From: Pseudomonas brassicacearum
Lineage (GTDB): Bacteria; Pseudomonadota; Gammaproteobacteria; Pseudomonadales; Pseudomonadaceae
Reading direction: 5' to 3'
DNA: 64,000 nt
NCBI RefSeq assembly: GCF_009601685.2
Contig: NZ_CP045701.2
Coordinates: 3,410,001-3,474,000 of the forward strand
In this document: one piece after another, positions 1-7,798 of the stretch
Layout of the letters: each line of letters begins with the position of its first letter
How positions within the stretch are numbered: the stretch's first letter is position 1
Made by a program: the position numbers and the translations under genes
Notes under the pieces: generated by a model
The model's input: only the letters and a program-made list of their open reading frames with translations
Told to the model about the DNA's origin: nothing
Database searches by the model: none

Positions 1-318
1 GAAGAAGGCCAGGCGATTGACCTGGTCCACCTGTTTCGCAATGAGCAACTGCCGGTGGATGCGTACTCCGTCGACCTGCACGGCGGTCTCTCGCCGATGG
101 GCCTGGCCGCCAACGACGCCGCGCAAAAGCCGGCGCTGCTCCAGTCCCTCAGCCAACTGGACTCGGACTTCTCCATTGACGGCCTGGAGTCACGGCTGAT
201 CAACGAAGCCCTGCAACTGAGCAGCGGCAACCTGGCAGCGGCCGCACGCTCATTAGGACTGAGCCGGGCACAGTTCGCGTATCGGTTGAAGAAGCATCAA
301 CGGGGTGTCCCGGACTAA
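1..318 (+). CDS. C-terminal end of a Fis-type HTH regulator (partial)
   Basis: The reading frame is open from the first base and ends at a TAA at 316-318, so only the last 105 residues are present. The final ~45 residues (LINEALQLSSGNLAAAARSL, then LSRAQFAYRLKK) form the Fis-like helix-turn-helix found at the C-terminus of sigma-54-dependent activators of the NtrC/NifA type. The AAA+ domain and any sensor domain lie outside the window, so the effector and target genes cannot be named. A REP pair follows the stop codon. Confidence 0.75.
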   Translation, partial: EEGQAIDLVHLFRNEQLPVDAYSVDLHGGLSPMGLAANDAAQKPALLQSLSQLDSDFSIDGLESRLINEALQLSSGNLAAAARSLGLSRAQFAYRLKKHQRGVPD

Positions 319-368
319 CCCCCGAATCTGGGGGAATACTGCAAAATCTGTATCCACCATAAATCCCC

Positions 369-454
369 TGTGGGAGCGAGCTTGCTCGCGATGGCGGTGG
401 GTCAGCTGGCATTGATGTCGGTTGGGCTGACGTCATCGCGAGCAAGCTCGCACA
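369..454. repeat. REP pair (BIME), type 1
   Basis: Two inverted copies of the Pseudomonas REP core (TGGGAGCGAGCTTGCTCGCG and its complement) flank a ~40 bp spacer. It lies between a + strand stop (318) and a - strand stop (484), that is, between convergent genes. Confidence 0.9.
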
Positions 455-483
455 TTGGTTTCTGGGTGACTGCAAGGTCTGTG

Positions 484-1386
484 TCAAGCTGGGGGAAAAG
501 CACCCCGCCGGTACTCGCTGGGGGTCTGGTTCATCTCTATCCGAAAATGCCGGTTGAAGTTGGACAAGTTGTTGTAGCCCACTTCAAAACAGATATCGGT
601 CACCGGCATTTCGCTCTGCAACAGCAAGCGACAGGCACGCTGGACCCGCAGCTTGCGCATCAGGTCAATGAAGCCGTGTCCGGTGATGCGCTTGAAGAAC
701 CGCGAAAAGCCCGGCTCGCTCATGTCCAATTGGCGGGCGATCACCGACAGGCGCAGGTCGCCGGTGAGTTCGGCTTGCAGGTACTCGAAGGCTTTATGGA
801 TGCGCTCGGAACTGCGCGCATCGAGCGCCGGCGCGTAGCAAGGGCTCGCCAGGCTCAAGGCCTCGTCGTCAGGGGCTTGGTTGAGGGTGTGAAGCAGTTC
901 CAGGAACAGCGCCAATCGCACCAGCCCCTGGGCCGGGCCGATGGCCTCCAGCAGGTGCGCGGCCTGCCGCGCGGTGTTGCCGTCGAAGGCCAGGCCACGG
1001 CGGGCACGCTCGAACAGGCCCTGCAGATCCCCCAGTTCGGGCAGGGTTCGGCGCAAGGTCAGCAGCGTGGCGCCATCGAATTGCAAGACCACGTCGCGCC
1101 CGGGCAGGTGCTCGCCCGCTGCCAGGTCGCCCATCCAGTCGTGGGGCAAGTCGGGGCCAATCATCGCCACATGGCCAGGGCCAAACGGGCCGATGTAGTC
1201 GCCCGCCAGCAGTTTGCCGCTGCCCTGGCGGATCAGGTGGATTTCAAATTCAGGGTGATGGTTCCAGCGCGCCATCGGGTACGGGTAGTCATGCTCGTAC
1301 CAGCGAAAACTGTGTTCGGGCTCAGGCAGGATGACTTCCAGTTCGGCGGGTCGCTGCTCGAACAGGGGCGTTCGGTGATCAGGCAT
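484..1386 (-). CDS. AraC-family regulator, MtlR-like (polyol catabolism)
   Basis: This 300-residue protein has an N-terminal cupin-like effector domain (HHPEFEIHLIRQGSGK around residue 45) and a C-terminal double HTH of the AraC/XylS type (RLSVIARQLDMSEPGFSRFF, then VTDICFEVGYNNLSNFNRHF). It is divergent from a polyol-type ABC binding protein, with a 273-bp intergenic region that contains a perfect 14-bp inverted repeat, a natural operator candidate. Known relatives such as MtlR of P. fluorescens activate mannitol/sorbitol/arabitol operons. The assignment to polyols is inferred from the neighbours (binding protein and sorbitol-type SDR). Autoregulation is possible through the shared region. 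Confidence 0.8.
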   Translation of the reverse strand: MPDHRTPLFEQRPAELEVILPEPEHSFRWYEHDYPYPMARWNHHPEFEIHLIRQGSGKLLAGDYIGPFGPGHVAMIGPDLPHDWMGDLAAGEHLPGRDVVLQFDGATLLTLRRTLPELGDLQGLFERARRGLAFDGNTARQAAHLLEAIGPAQGLVRLALFLELLHTLNQAPDDEALSLASPCYAPALDARSSERIHKAFEYLQAELTGDLRLSVIARQLDMSEPGFSRFFKRITGHGFIDLMRKLRVQRACRLLLQSEMPVTDICFEVGYNNLSNFNRHFRIEMNQTPSEYRRGAFPPA

Positions 1387-1466
1387 GTCGCGCCTCTTTT
1401 ATCGTTATAGCGGGCACCTTACGCCGAGTGCGTAGCGCTTCGCCAGCCTCGGCCTGACCGCTCACT

Positions 1467-1517
1467 GATACTTTTTTAACCCAGGCCTGCCGCACTCAAG
1501 GGCGTTAAAAAAGTATC
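1467..1517. promoter_or_regulatory. 14-bp perfect inverted repeat, candidate AraC operator
   Basis: GATACTTTTTTAAC at 1467-1480 and its exact complement GTTAAAAAAGTATC at 1504-1517 are separated by 23 bp (two to three helical turns centre to centre). The repeat lies in the divergent region between the AraC gene and the binding-protein gene. An AraC-type dimer binding both half-sites is the simplest reading. Confidence 0.6.
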
Positions 1518-1614
1518 GGCACACGATCCTCCCTGCGTTTGTCGGCCTCCACGGGCGCTGCTGTAATCGGCTTGCCATTGGCGATGGACAGCTCTGCCCG
1601 ACGCCACGCCCCCC

Positions 1615-1629
1615 ACAACAATAATAATT
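1615..1629 (+). promoter_or_regulatory. Crc/Hfq-type A-rich motif in 5' leader
   Basis: ACAACAATAATAATT contains AACAATAA, which fits the AANAANAA catabolite-activity motif bound by Hfq/Crc. It lies ~31-45 nt before the start of the polyol-binding protein, where binding would repress translation or RNA stability on preferred carbon sources. Confidence 0.6.
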
Positions 1630-1659
1630 CTGCGCCCAGGCGCAGCTCTGGAGAAGCTC

Positions 1660-2973
1660 ATGAAAACGGTGCCCAAGGCGCTTGTCATGTTCGCGGGATT
1701 GTCTTTTGCCCTGGCCGCACAGGCCGCCGAGACCCTCACCATCGCCACGGTGAACAACGCCGACATGATCCGCATGCAAAAACTCTCGAGAACCTTCGAG
1801 AGCGAGCACCCGGACATCAAGTTGAACTGGGTGGTACTCGAAGAAAATGTCCTGCGCCAGCGCCTGACCACCGACATCGCAACCCAGGGCGGGCAGTTCG
1901 ACGTGCTGACCATCGGCACCTACGAAACCCCGCTGTGGGGAGCCAAGCACTGGCTCGAACCGATGACCGACCTGCCCGCCGGGTATGACCTGGAGGACAT
2001 TTTCCCTGCCGTTCGCCAAGGCCTTTCGGTCAACGACACGCTCTACGCCCTGCCCTTTTACGGCGAAAGCACCGTCACCTATTACCGCACGGACCTGTTC
2101 AAACAGGCCGGCCTGAGCATGCCCGAGCAACCGACCTGGAGCCAGCTCGGTGAATTCGCGGCCAAGTTGCACCAGCCTGACCAGGGCCAGTACGGCCTGT
2201 GCCTGCGGGGCAAGGCCGGTTGGGGCGAGAACATGGCGCTGCTCAGCACCCTGGCCAACACCTTCGGCGCCCGTTGGTTCGATGAACAATGGAAACCGCA
2301 ATTGGACAGCCCGCAATGGAAGGCCGCCGCGCAGTTCTACGTCGACACATTGAAAAAATATGGCCCGCCGGGCCTGACCAGCAACGGGTTCAATGAAACC
2401 CTGGCGCTGTTCAACAGTGGTAAATGTGCGATCTGGGTCGATGCCAGCGTCGCCGGCTCCTTCATCACCGACACCAGCCAAAGCAAGGTCGCCGACCGTG
2501 TGGGCTTCGCTGCCGCCCCCATCGAAGTGACCCACAGAGGTGCTTCCTGGCTCTATGCCTGGTCATTGGCGATTCCCACCAGCTCCCGGCACAAGGACGC
2601 CGCCAAGTCGTTCGTTGCCTGGGCCACGTCCAAGGACTACATCCAGTTGGTCGCCAAGCAGGACGGCATCAGCAACGTCCCACCCGGCACGCGCATGTCC
2701 ACCTACAGCGACGCCTACCTGAACGCCGCACCATTCGCCCGGATCACCCTGCAAATGATGCAGAACGCCGACCCGGCCCACCCCACCGTCGAACCGGTGC
2801 CGTACGTGGGTATCCAGTACGTGACGATTCCAGAGTTCCAAGCCATCGGCACCTCCGTCGGCAAGCTGTTCACCGCCGCCCTCACCGGACAGATCACGGT
2901 GGAGCAGGCACTGGCCTCGGCGCAATCGAGTACCGCGCGGGAGATGAAGCGGGCTGGGTATCCCAAGAAGTAA
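1660..2973 (+). CDS. Polyol ABC transporter substrate-binding protein (MtlE-like)
   Basis: This 437-residue periplasmic solute-binding protein of the extracellular family 1 type has a Sec signal peptide ending near AQA-AE (residue 22). The body has the usual sugar-binding fold features (FDVLTIGTYETPLWG, YALPFYGESTVTYYR, GKCAIWVDASVAGSF). It resembles mannitol/sorbitol-binding proteins (MtlE/SmoE). An AraC regulator is divergent and a sorbitol-type dehydrogenase is downstream. What is odd is that no permease or ATPase gene follows. The next 150 bp hold a REP pair and then the dehydrogenase. It may depend on permeases elsewhere or be what is left of a larger operon. Confidence 0.82.
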   Translation: MKTVPKALVMFAGLSFALAAQAAETLTIATVNNADMIRMQKLSRTFESEHPDIKLNWVVLEENVLRQRLTTDIATQGGQFDVLTIGTYETPLWGAKHWLEPMTDLPAGYDLEDIFPAVRQGLSVNDTLYALPFYGESTVTYYRTDLFKQAGLSMPEQPTWSQLGEFAAKLHQPDQGQYGLCLRGKAGWGENMALLSTLANTFGARWFDEQWKPQLDSPQWKAAAQFYVDTLKKYGPPGLTSNGFNETLALFNSGKCAIWVDASVAGSFITDTSQSKVADRVGFAAAPIEVTHRGASWLYAWSLAIPTSSRHKDAAKSFVAWATSKDYIQLVAKQDGISNVPPGTRMSTYSDAYLNAAPFARITLQMMQNADPAHPTVEPVPYVGIQYVTIPEFQAIGTSVGKLFTAALTGQITVEQALASAQSSTAREMKRAGYPKK

Positions 2974-2978
2974 CGACC

Positions 2979-3071
2979 TCTGTGGGAGCAAAGCTTGCTC
3001 GCGGTGCTGGCACCTCGATTTCTGAGAGACCGCATCAGCTTCATCGCGGGCAAGCCTTGCTCCCACAGAGG
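2979..3071. repeat. REP pair (BIME), type 1
   Basis: TGTGGGAGCAAAGCTTGCTC and the inverted partner GGGCAAGCCTTGCTCCCACA are separated by ~50 bp. The pair sits between the binding-protein stop (2973) and the dehydrogenase start (3124), exactly where transporter permease genes would be expected. Confidence 0.88.
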
Positions 3072-3123
3072 GATACCTGCGCTCCCCGTTATTGATTTTT
3101 TTGACTTCAGAAAGGACAACCCC

Positions 3124-3897
3124 ATGAAACGACTGCAAGGAAAAAGCGCCCTGGTGACCGGTGCCGCCCGAGGTATCGGTAGGACGTTCGCCCAGGCCTA
3201 TATCAACGAAGGCGCCACGGTAGCGATTGCCGATATCGACCTGGAACGGGCCCAGGCCACTGCCGCCGAACTGGGCGACAGCGCCTACGCGGTCAAAATG
3301 GACGTGACGGACCAGGCTTCGATCGACCAGGCCATCGAGGCCGTGGTGGCCCGGGTGGGCAAGCTGGATATCCTGATCAACAACGCCGCGCTGTTCGACC
3401 TGGCGCCCATCGTGGAGATCACGCGCCAGAGCTACGAGCGGCTGTTTTCCATCAACGTCGCCGGCACGCTGTTCACCCTGCAGGCGGCGGCGCGGCAGAT
3501 GATTCGCCAGGGTCACGGCGGCCGGATCATCAACATGGCCAGCCAGGCCGGTCGGCGTGGCGAAGCGCTGGTCGGCGTCTATTGCGCCACCAAGGCAGCG
3601 GTGATCAGCCTGACCCAGTCCGCCGGGCTGGATTTGATCAAGCATCGGATCAACGTCAACGCCATCGCCCCTGGTGTGGTGGAGGGCGAGCATTGGGATG
3701 GCGTGGATGCGCTGTTCGCCCGCCACGAAAATCTGCCATTGGGGGAAAAGAAGCGCCAGGTCGGGCAACAGGTGCCCTATGGCCGGATGGGCACTGCGCA
3801 GGACCTCACCGGGATGGCGATTTTCCTCGCCTCGGCGGAGAGCGAGTACGTGGTGGCGCAGACTTACAACGTCGATGGCGGGAACTGGATGAGCTGA
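3124..3897 (+). CDS. SDR-family polyol dehydrogenase (L-iditol/sorbitol 2-dehydrogenase type)
   Basis: This 257-residue classical short-chain dehydrogenase has an N-terminal NAD-binding TGAARGIG motif (about residue 12-19), the NNAA motif near residue 88, a catalytic Ser in the NMASQ strand, and YCATK (catalytic Tyr and Lys). It ends in the NVDGGNWMS tail seen in sorbitol/galactitol dehydrogenases. The expected reaction is NAD-dependent oxidation of a hexitol to a ketohexose (for example sorbitol to fructose). The ATG at 3124 is preceded by AAAGGA. An upstream in-frame start inside the REP element is rejected. The substrate is inferred from family resemblance and from the polyol-binding protein upstream. 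Confidence 0.8.
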   Translation: MKRLQGKSALVTGAARGIGRTFAQAYINEGATVAIADIDLERAQATAAELGDSAYAVKMDVTDQASIDQAIEAVVARVGKLDILINNAALFDLAPIVEITRQSYERLFSINVAGTLFTLQAAARQMIRQGHGGRIINMASQAGRRGEALVGVYCATKAAVISLTQSAGLDLIKHRINVNAIAPGVVEGEHWDGVDALFARHENLPLGEKKRQVGQQVPYGRMGTAQDLTGMAIFLASAESEYVVAQTYNVDGGNWMS

Positions 3898-3979
3898 AAA
3901 TCTGCGATTTCATGGCCTTGTAACGACGGAAATGGACCTATTCGCCCAAAAACTGATCCCACTACTTGAGGATTGTCCC

Positions 3980-4003
3980 GAACGGTACCCAACGGTGCCG
4001 TTC
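3980..4003. repeat. Short hairpin between SDR and CAP genes
   Basis: GAACGGTACC and GGTGCCGTTC pair over 10 positions with one G-T wobble around a CAAC loop. No T-run follows, so it is not a convincing terminator. It could be a leader structure for the CAP gene, whose ATG is 88 nt further on. Confidence 0.4.
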
Positions 4004-4091
4004 CAAGGGATTTCAAGAGAGCGTGAATACCGTTGCCCCAGCGGGGCAAAAATTGCGCATCATAGGCGCCGTCCGCTCAAGGGAGATTTAC

Positions 4092-4943
4092 ATGCGTGCC
4101 ATTTCATCCGTCATGGGTCTTGTCGTGCTGTCGCTGGGCCTGGTGTTCGCCACCAGCGCTACGGCCACCGAAGAGACGCAACTGGTCGAGTCCATCAACC
4201 TTTACCGCAGCCAGTCCCAAAGCTGCGCCGGCGAGGCCTCGCTGGAGTTGCCACCGCTGGCGATGGATTCCCGGCTGATCCTGTCGGCCAATGGCATCGG
4301 CGACCTGCAGCAGGCGCTGGCGCGGGCGGCCTACCCGATGGTCAACGTGCAGGCCATCAGCCTGTCCGGGCCGCGGGATGCGCAATCGGCCATGAAAGCT
4401 GTCCAGGAAAGCTTCTGCCAGGTCATACTCGACCCGCAGTTCGTCGACATCGGCGTCAGCCGCCTGGATCGCGAATGGCGCATCGTACTGGCGCGCCCAC
4501 TGTTGTCGGCGCGCCTGGGTGACTGGCAAGCCGAAGGCCAGAAACTGCTGAAGCTGATCAACAGTGCCCGCACCCAGCCGCGTCGCTGTGGCACCGAAAC
4601 CTTCGCCGCCACCACACCGCTGGCCTGGAACGCCACCTTGGCCCTGGCCGCCGTGACCCACACCCGGGCCATGGCCAACAACAATTTCTTCGACCACAAG
4701 GACCGCGACAACCGCATGCCGGGCGACCGCGCCGAACTGGCCGGTTACCTGGGCCAGTTGATCGGCGAGAACATCGCCGCCGGACAGGACACCGCGCTCA
4801 AGGTGGTGGACGGCTGGCTGGCCAGCCCGGGGCACTGCGCCAACCTGATGAACCCGCAGTTCCGCGAATTGGGCGCCGGGTACGCGACCGATCCGAAAAG
4901 CGATGCAGGGATCTATTGGACGGCGATGTTTGGCACCCAATAG
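4092..4943 (+). CDS. Secreted CAP (SCP/PR-1)-domain protein
   Basis: This 283-residue protein has a Sec signal peptide (MRAISSVMGLVVLSLGLVFA, cleavage near SATA-TE). The C-terminal half is a CAP/cysteine-rich secretory domain (LINSARTQPRRCG, THTRAMANNNFFDHKD, GENIAAGQ, SPGHCANLMNPQFRELGAGY). The first ~150 residues look like a divergent extra repeat and match nothing I recognise. Bacterial CAP proteins are extracytoplasmic and mostly uncharacterised. The start was chosen at 4092 after GGGAGATTTAC, rather than at the longer in-frame start at 3966, because only the shorter form has a signal peptide at its N-terminus. Confidence 0.8.
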   Translation: MRAISSVMGLVVLSLGLVFATSATATEETQLVESINLYRSQSQSCAGEASLELPPLAMDSRLILSANGIGDLQQALARAAYPMVNVQAISLSGPRDAQSAMKAVQESFCQVILDPQFVDIGVSRLDREWRIVLARPLLSARLGDWQAEGQKLLKLINSARTQPRRCGTETFAATTPLAWNATLALAAVTHTRAMANNNFFDHKDRDNRMPGDRAELAGYLGQLIGENIAAGQDTALKVVDGWLASPGHCANLMNPQFRELGAGYATDPKSDAGIYWTAMFGTQ

Positions 4944-4962
4944 CGAGGTGGCCGGGCCACCG

Positions 4963-5060
4963 CTATCGCGAGCAAGCCCGCTCCCACAGGGGATTTGTGG
5001 CGGACATGCAATCAAGTTCCACCACCAGCCTATGTGGGAACGAGCTTGCTCGCGATAGCC
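4963..5060. repeat. REP pair (BIME), type 1
   Basis: Two inverted REP copies (CGCGAGCAAGCCCGCTCCCA and TGTGGGAACGAGCTTGCTCG) lie between the convergent stops of the CAP gene (4943) and the LysR gene (5076). Confidence 0.85.
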
Positions 5061-5075
5061 ATTGCTCGATCAACC

Positions 5076-5972
5076 TCAGTGTCCGTACCTGACATCGTCC
5101 TTGCGCAGCACCTGCCGTACATGCCGCATGAACTGGCTCAACGAAGGCGATTGGGCCACCGGCTTGCGTTGCAGCAGGCCGATCGAACGTTTCGCCGGCT
5201 GGTCGATGGCGGTAACAGCACACTGCTCACCGATGTTGAACACCGCCGTGCAGCTGGCCGGCAACAGGGAAAAACCCAATCCTTCGCGCACCAGGGCTGT
5301 GGCCGTGCTCATATGCGCCACTTCCCAGGCCGGCACAGGATCGACGTTCAAATAGCGCAACGCAGCGTCAGCCAGGGGCCGGATGCTGGTGTCAGGCGTG
5401 AGGGCAATGTAGGGTTGCCGCTTCCAGTCGTCCTGGTCGTCATGCTGCAGGGCCTTGTGGCTCAGCAACACCAGATTGTCATCCAGTAGACGCACGAAGC
5501 TCAGTCCAGACAGATCGTCAGGCAACGAACTGATGCCGGCGTCCACCTCTGCCCGCTGCACCCAGCCCATGATTTCCCCGGCGCGGCCGTCCAACAAGCT
5601 CACCGTCACGCCAGGGTTTTCATGCTGGAAAGAAGCAATGGCGATCGGCAGGAATGACGCCGCAGCGGTGGGCAAGGCAGCCAGCCGGAGCGTGCCGCGG
5701 CTCAGGCTCAGGGTGTCGCGGGCATCGCGCACAGCGTCGTTCATGTCCCGGAGCATGCGCCGGGCCTGGGGCAGAAAATGCTCACCGGCCGGGGTCAACT
5801 CGACGCTGCGGGTATTACGCGCGAGCAACTGCAACCCCATGCTTTCTTCCAGTTTGCGGATGCTATAGCTCAGCGCCGGCTGGGACAGGTGCAATTGTTC
5901 TGCCGTACGGGTAAAGCTCGACGTCTCGGCGATAAGGATAAAGGCACGAAGCTGTCTGAAAGAAACGTTCAT
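5076..5972 (-). CDS. LysR-family transcriptional regulator
   Basis: This 298-residue protein has a typical N-terminal winged HTH (FRQLRAFILIAETSSFTRTA, then LSQPALSYSIRKLEE) and a LysR substrate-binding C-terminal domain (LRLAALPTAAASFLP, HMSTATALVREGLGFSLLP). It is divergent from the AtuA-like/CitMHS operon across 101 bp containing a perfect 14-bp palindrome. It is therefore the likely activator or repressor of that operon, with the carboxylate substrate as inducer. The inducer itself cannot be read from the sequence. Confidence 0.88.
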   Translation of the reverse strand: MNVSFRQLRAFILIAETSSFTRTAEQLHLSQPALSYSIRKLEESMGLQLLARNTRSVELTPAGEHFLPQARRMLRDMNDAVRDARDTLSLSRGTLRLAALPTAAASFLPIAIASFQHENPGVTVSLLDGRAGEIMGWVQRAEVDAGISSLPDDLSGLSFVRLLDDNLVLLSHKALQHDDQDDWKRQPYIALTPDTSIRPLADAALRYLNVDPVPAWEVAHMSTATALVREGLGFSLLPASCTAVFNIGEQCAVTAIDQPAKRSIGLLQRKPVAQSPSLSQFMRHVRQVLRKDDVRYGH

Positions 5973-5993
5973 GGCCGCACTTATAAAATTAAT

Positions 5994-6007
5994 GAATCAA
6001 TTGATTC
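5994..6007. promoter_or_regulatory. Perfect 14-bp palindrome, candidate LysR operator
   Basis: GAATCAATTGATTC is an exact palindrome in the AT-rich divergent region, 22 bp from the LysR start and 67 bp from the AtuA-like start. Position and symmetry fit the recognition half of a LysR-type regulator site. Confidence 0.55.
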
Positions 6008-6073
6008 TACCTTTAAAATTCACAGAACAATCCACGCCAGCCACTATGGGCCATCCCCACAGTGGAAACGGAC

Positions 6074-7423
6074 ATGACAAAAAAAATCCTCGTCGGCTGC
6101 GGCGCCGGTTTCGCCAATGATCGGCCCGACGCCGCCCTGCGCCTGGCCCAGGACCTGGCGCAGCGCGAAGGCCAGCGCTACATCATGCTCGAACTGCTGG
6201 CTGAACGGACCCTGGCCGAGGCGCAACTACGCAAGCGCCTGGATCCACAAGCGGGCTACTCCGCGCGCCTGTTCGATTTCCTCGAACCCATGCTGGATGT
6301 GTGCATCGAGGCCGGCATTGCGATTATCACCAACGGCGGTGCCGCCAATCCCAGGGCGGCCGCGCAACGGCTGCGCCAGACGCTGGCGGGCCGCTTCCCT
6401 GCACTGAAAATCGCCTGCGTGCTGGGTGATGACCTGTTGGAAGAAATGCCGCCCCGTTACGAACAATGGTTGTCCTCGGATCCCTCGGAGCACCCCGTGT
6501 CGGTGAACGTCTACACCGGGGCTGACGGTATCACCCAGGCGTTGGCCGAGGGCGCTGGCATCGTGCTGTGTGGCCGGGTCGCGGATCCGTCGTTGGCCGT
6601 GGGGGCAATCCGCCATGGGTTGGGTTGGCCGGCTGACGATTGGCAGAAAATGGCCATCGCCACCACGGCCGGCCATCTGCTGGAGTGCTGCACCCAAGTC
6701 ACCGGCGGCTATTTTGCCCATCCTGGGATGAAAGACATTCCAGACCCGGCCAATCTCGGCTGTCCCATTGCGGAGATCCATCAGGATGGCCGCCTGATCA
6801 TCGGCAAAACCCGTCACTGCGGCGGACGGGTCAGCGAACAGACCGTCAAGGAACAACTCCTTTACGAAGTACACGACCCCCGACGCTATCTGACGCCGGA
6901 CGTGGTGCTGGACCTGGGCCAGGCCCATGTACGGGACTTGGGCGATGACCGTGTTGAAATCAGTGGCCTGCTGGGTCATCCGCGTCCCGGTACGCTCAAG
7001 GGCTTGACGGGTGTACGCGGCCTCTGGTTCGGCGAGGCAGAGATATCCTACGCAGGCCCCGGCGCCGTGGCGCGTGCCGCGCTGGCGCGGGAGATCCTGC
7101 TGCAACGTTTTGACCAGTTGGCACCTGGGGTACAGCCCTGGATCGATCTGTCGGGGGTCGCCAGTCTTTTCAACGACCAGGGCGGTCGTTATCTGCAACA
7201 ACAACTGGGCCAGGCGCCCGCCCTGGAGGATGTACGTGTGCGGATCGGCCTGACCCACACCGACCGACTGTTGGTGGAGGCGCTGCTGTCGGAGGTCGAA
7301 TCGCTCTACACCAACGGACCGGCGGGCGGCGGTGGCGTGCGGCGACACCTCGTCGAGACCGTCACCACCCGCAGTTTCCTGCTGCCGCGAGATGAAATCC
7401 ATACAACCCTGGAGTGGTACTGA
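6074..7423 (+). CDS. AtuA-like (DUF1446) acyl-CoA/terpene-type catabolic protein
   Basis: This 449-residue protein belongs to the AtuA/DUF1446 family (GCGAGFANDRPDAALRLAQD at the N-terminus; AIITNGGAANPRAAA; LCGRVADPSL; GHLLECCTQVTGGYF). AtuA is required for citronellol/geraniol breakdown in P. citronellolis and P. aeruginosa, but the biochemical role of the family is not settled. Family members often carry a C-terminal domain that is a separate gene here. Its stop overlaps the next start in ATGA, so the two are probably translationally coupled. The LysR gene and the CitMHS transporter suggest a carboxylate pathway rather than terpenes. Start 6074 is preferred over a GTG at 6062 because GTGGAAACGG supplies a ribosome site. 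Confidence 0.8.
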   Translation: MTKKILVGCGAGFANDRPDAALRLAQDLAQREGQRYIMLELLAERTLAEAQLRKRLDPQAGYSARLFDFLEPMLDVCIEAGIAIITNGGAANPRAAAQRLRQTLAGRFPALKIACVLGDDLLEEMPPRYEQWLSSDPSEHPVSVNVYTGADGITQALAEGAGIVLCGRVADPSLAVGAIRHGLGWPADDWQKMAIATTAGHLLECCTQVTGGYFAHPGMKDIPDPANLGCPIAEIHQDGRLIIGKTRHCGGRVSEQTVKEQLLYEVHDPRRYLTPDVVLDLGQAHVRDLGDDRVEISGLLGHPRPGTLKGLTGVRGLWFGEAEISYAGPGAVARAALAREILLQRFDQLAPGVQPWIDLSGVASLFNDQGGRYLQQQLGQAPALEDVRVRIGLTHTDRLLVEALLSEVESLYTNGPAGGGGVRRHLVETVTTRSFLLPRDEIHTTLEWY

Positions 7424-7746
7424 TGAACCTGGTCACCCTCGCCGACTACGCCCATGCCCGTGCGGGCGATAAAGGCAACATTCTCAGCATCGCCCTGTTT
7501 CCCCGCGATCCGGCCCACTATCGGTGGCTGCTTCGGGAATTGACCTGCGCCCGAGTGGCCGAGCAATTCGCAACGCGACAGCCCTCCAAGGTCCATCGCT
7601 ATGAACTGCCGAACCTCAATGCGCTGAATTTCGTGCTCGAGGACGCCCTGGAGGGTGGCGTGAACCGCAGCTGTGGTCTTGATCGCCACGGCAAGAGCCT
7701 GAGTTACCTGCTTCTGGCCTTGCGCCTGCCCGGACCGCAAGGCTGA
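7423..7746 (+). CDS. AtuA C-terminal-domain-like small protein
   Basis: This 107-residue soluble protein is encoded immediately after the AtuA-like gene with a 1-nt ATGA overlap. It starts MNLVTLADYAHARAGDKGN, the hallmark of the domain found fused at the end of longer AtuA proteins, followed by a conserved LPNLNALNFVLEDALEGG. The split arrangement suggests the two chains form one enzyme or complex. The reaction is unknown. Confidence 0.75.
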   Translation: MNLVTLADYAHARAGDKGNILSIALFPRDPAHYRWLLRELTCARVAEQFATRQPSKVHRYELPNLNALNFVLEDALEGGVNRSCGLDRHGKSLSYLLLALRLPGPQG

Positions 7747-7771
7747 TCGACTCACCGCCCGCGAACCTTCG

Positions 7772-7786
7772 ACAACAATAAAAAAG
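7772..7786 (+). promoter_or_regulatory. Crc/Hfq-type A-rich motif before the CitMHS start
   Basis: ACAACAATAAAAAAG holds AACAATAA (AANAANAA rule) and runs into the ribosome site AAGAGAGG of the transporter gene at 7799. This is the placement expected for Hfq/Crc translational repression. Confidence 0.6.
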
Positions 7787-7798
7787 AGAGGCTGCAAC

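Noticed and set aside
2979..3071. REP pairs as phage or transposon ends
   Set aside because: They match the standard Pseudomonas REP core; no transposase or target duplication is present at any of the seven sites.
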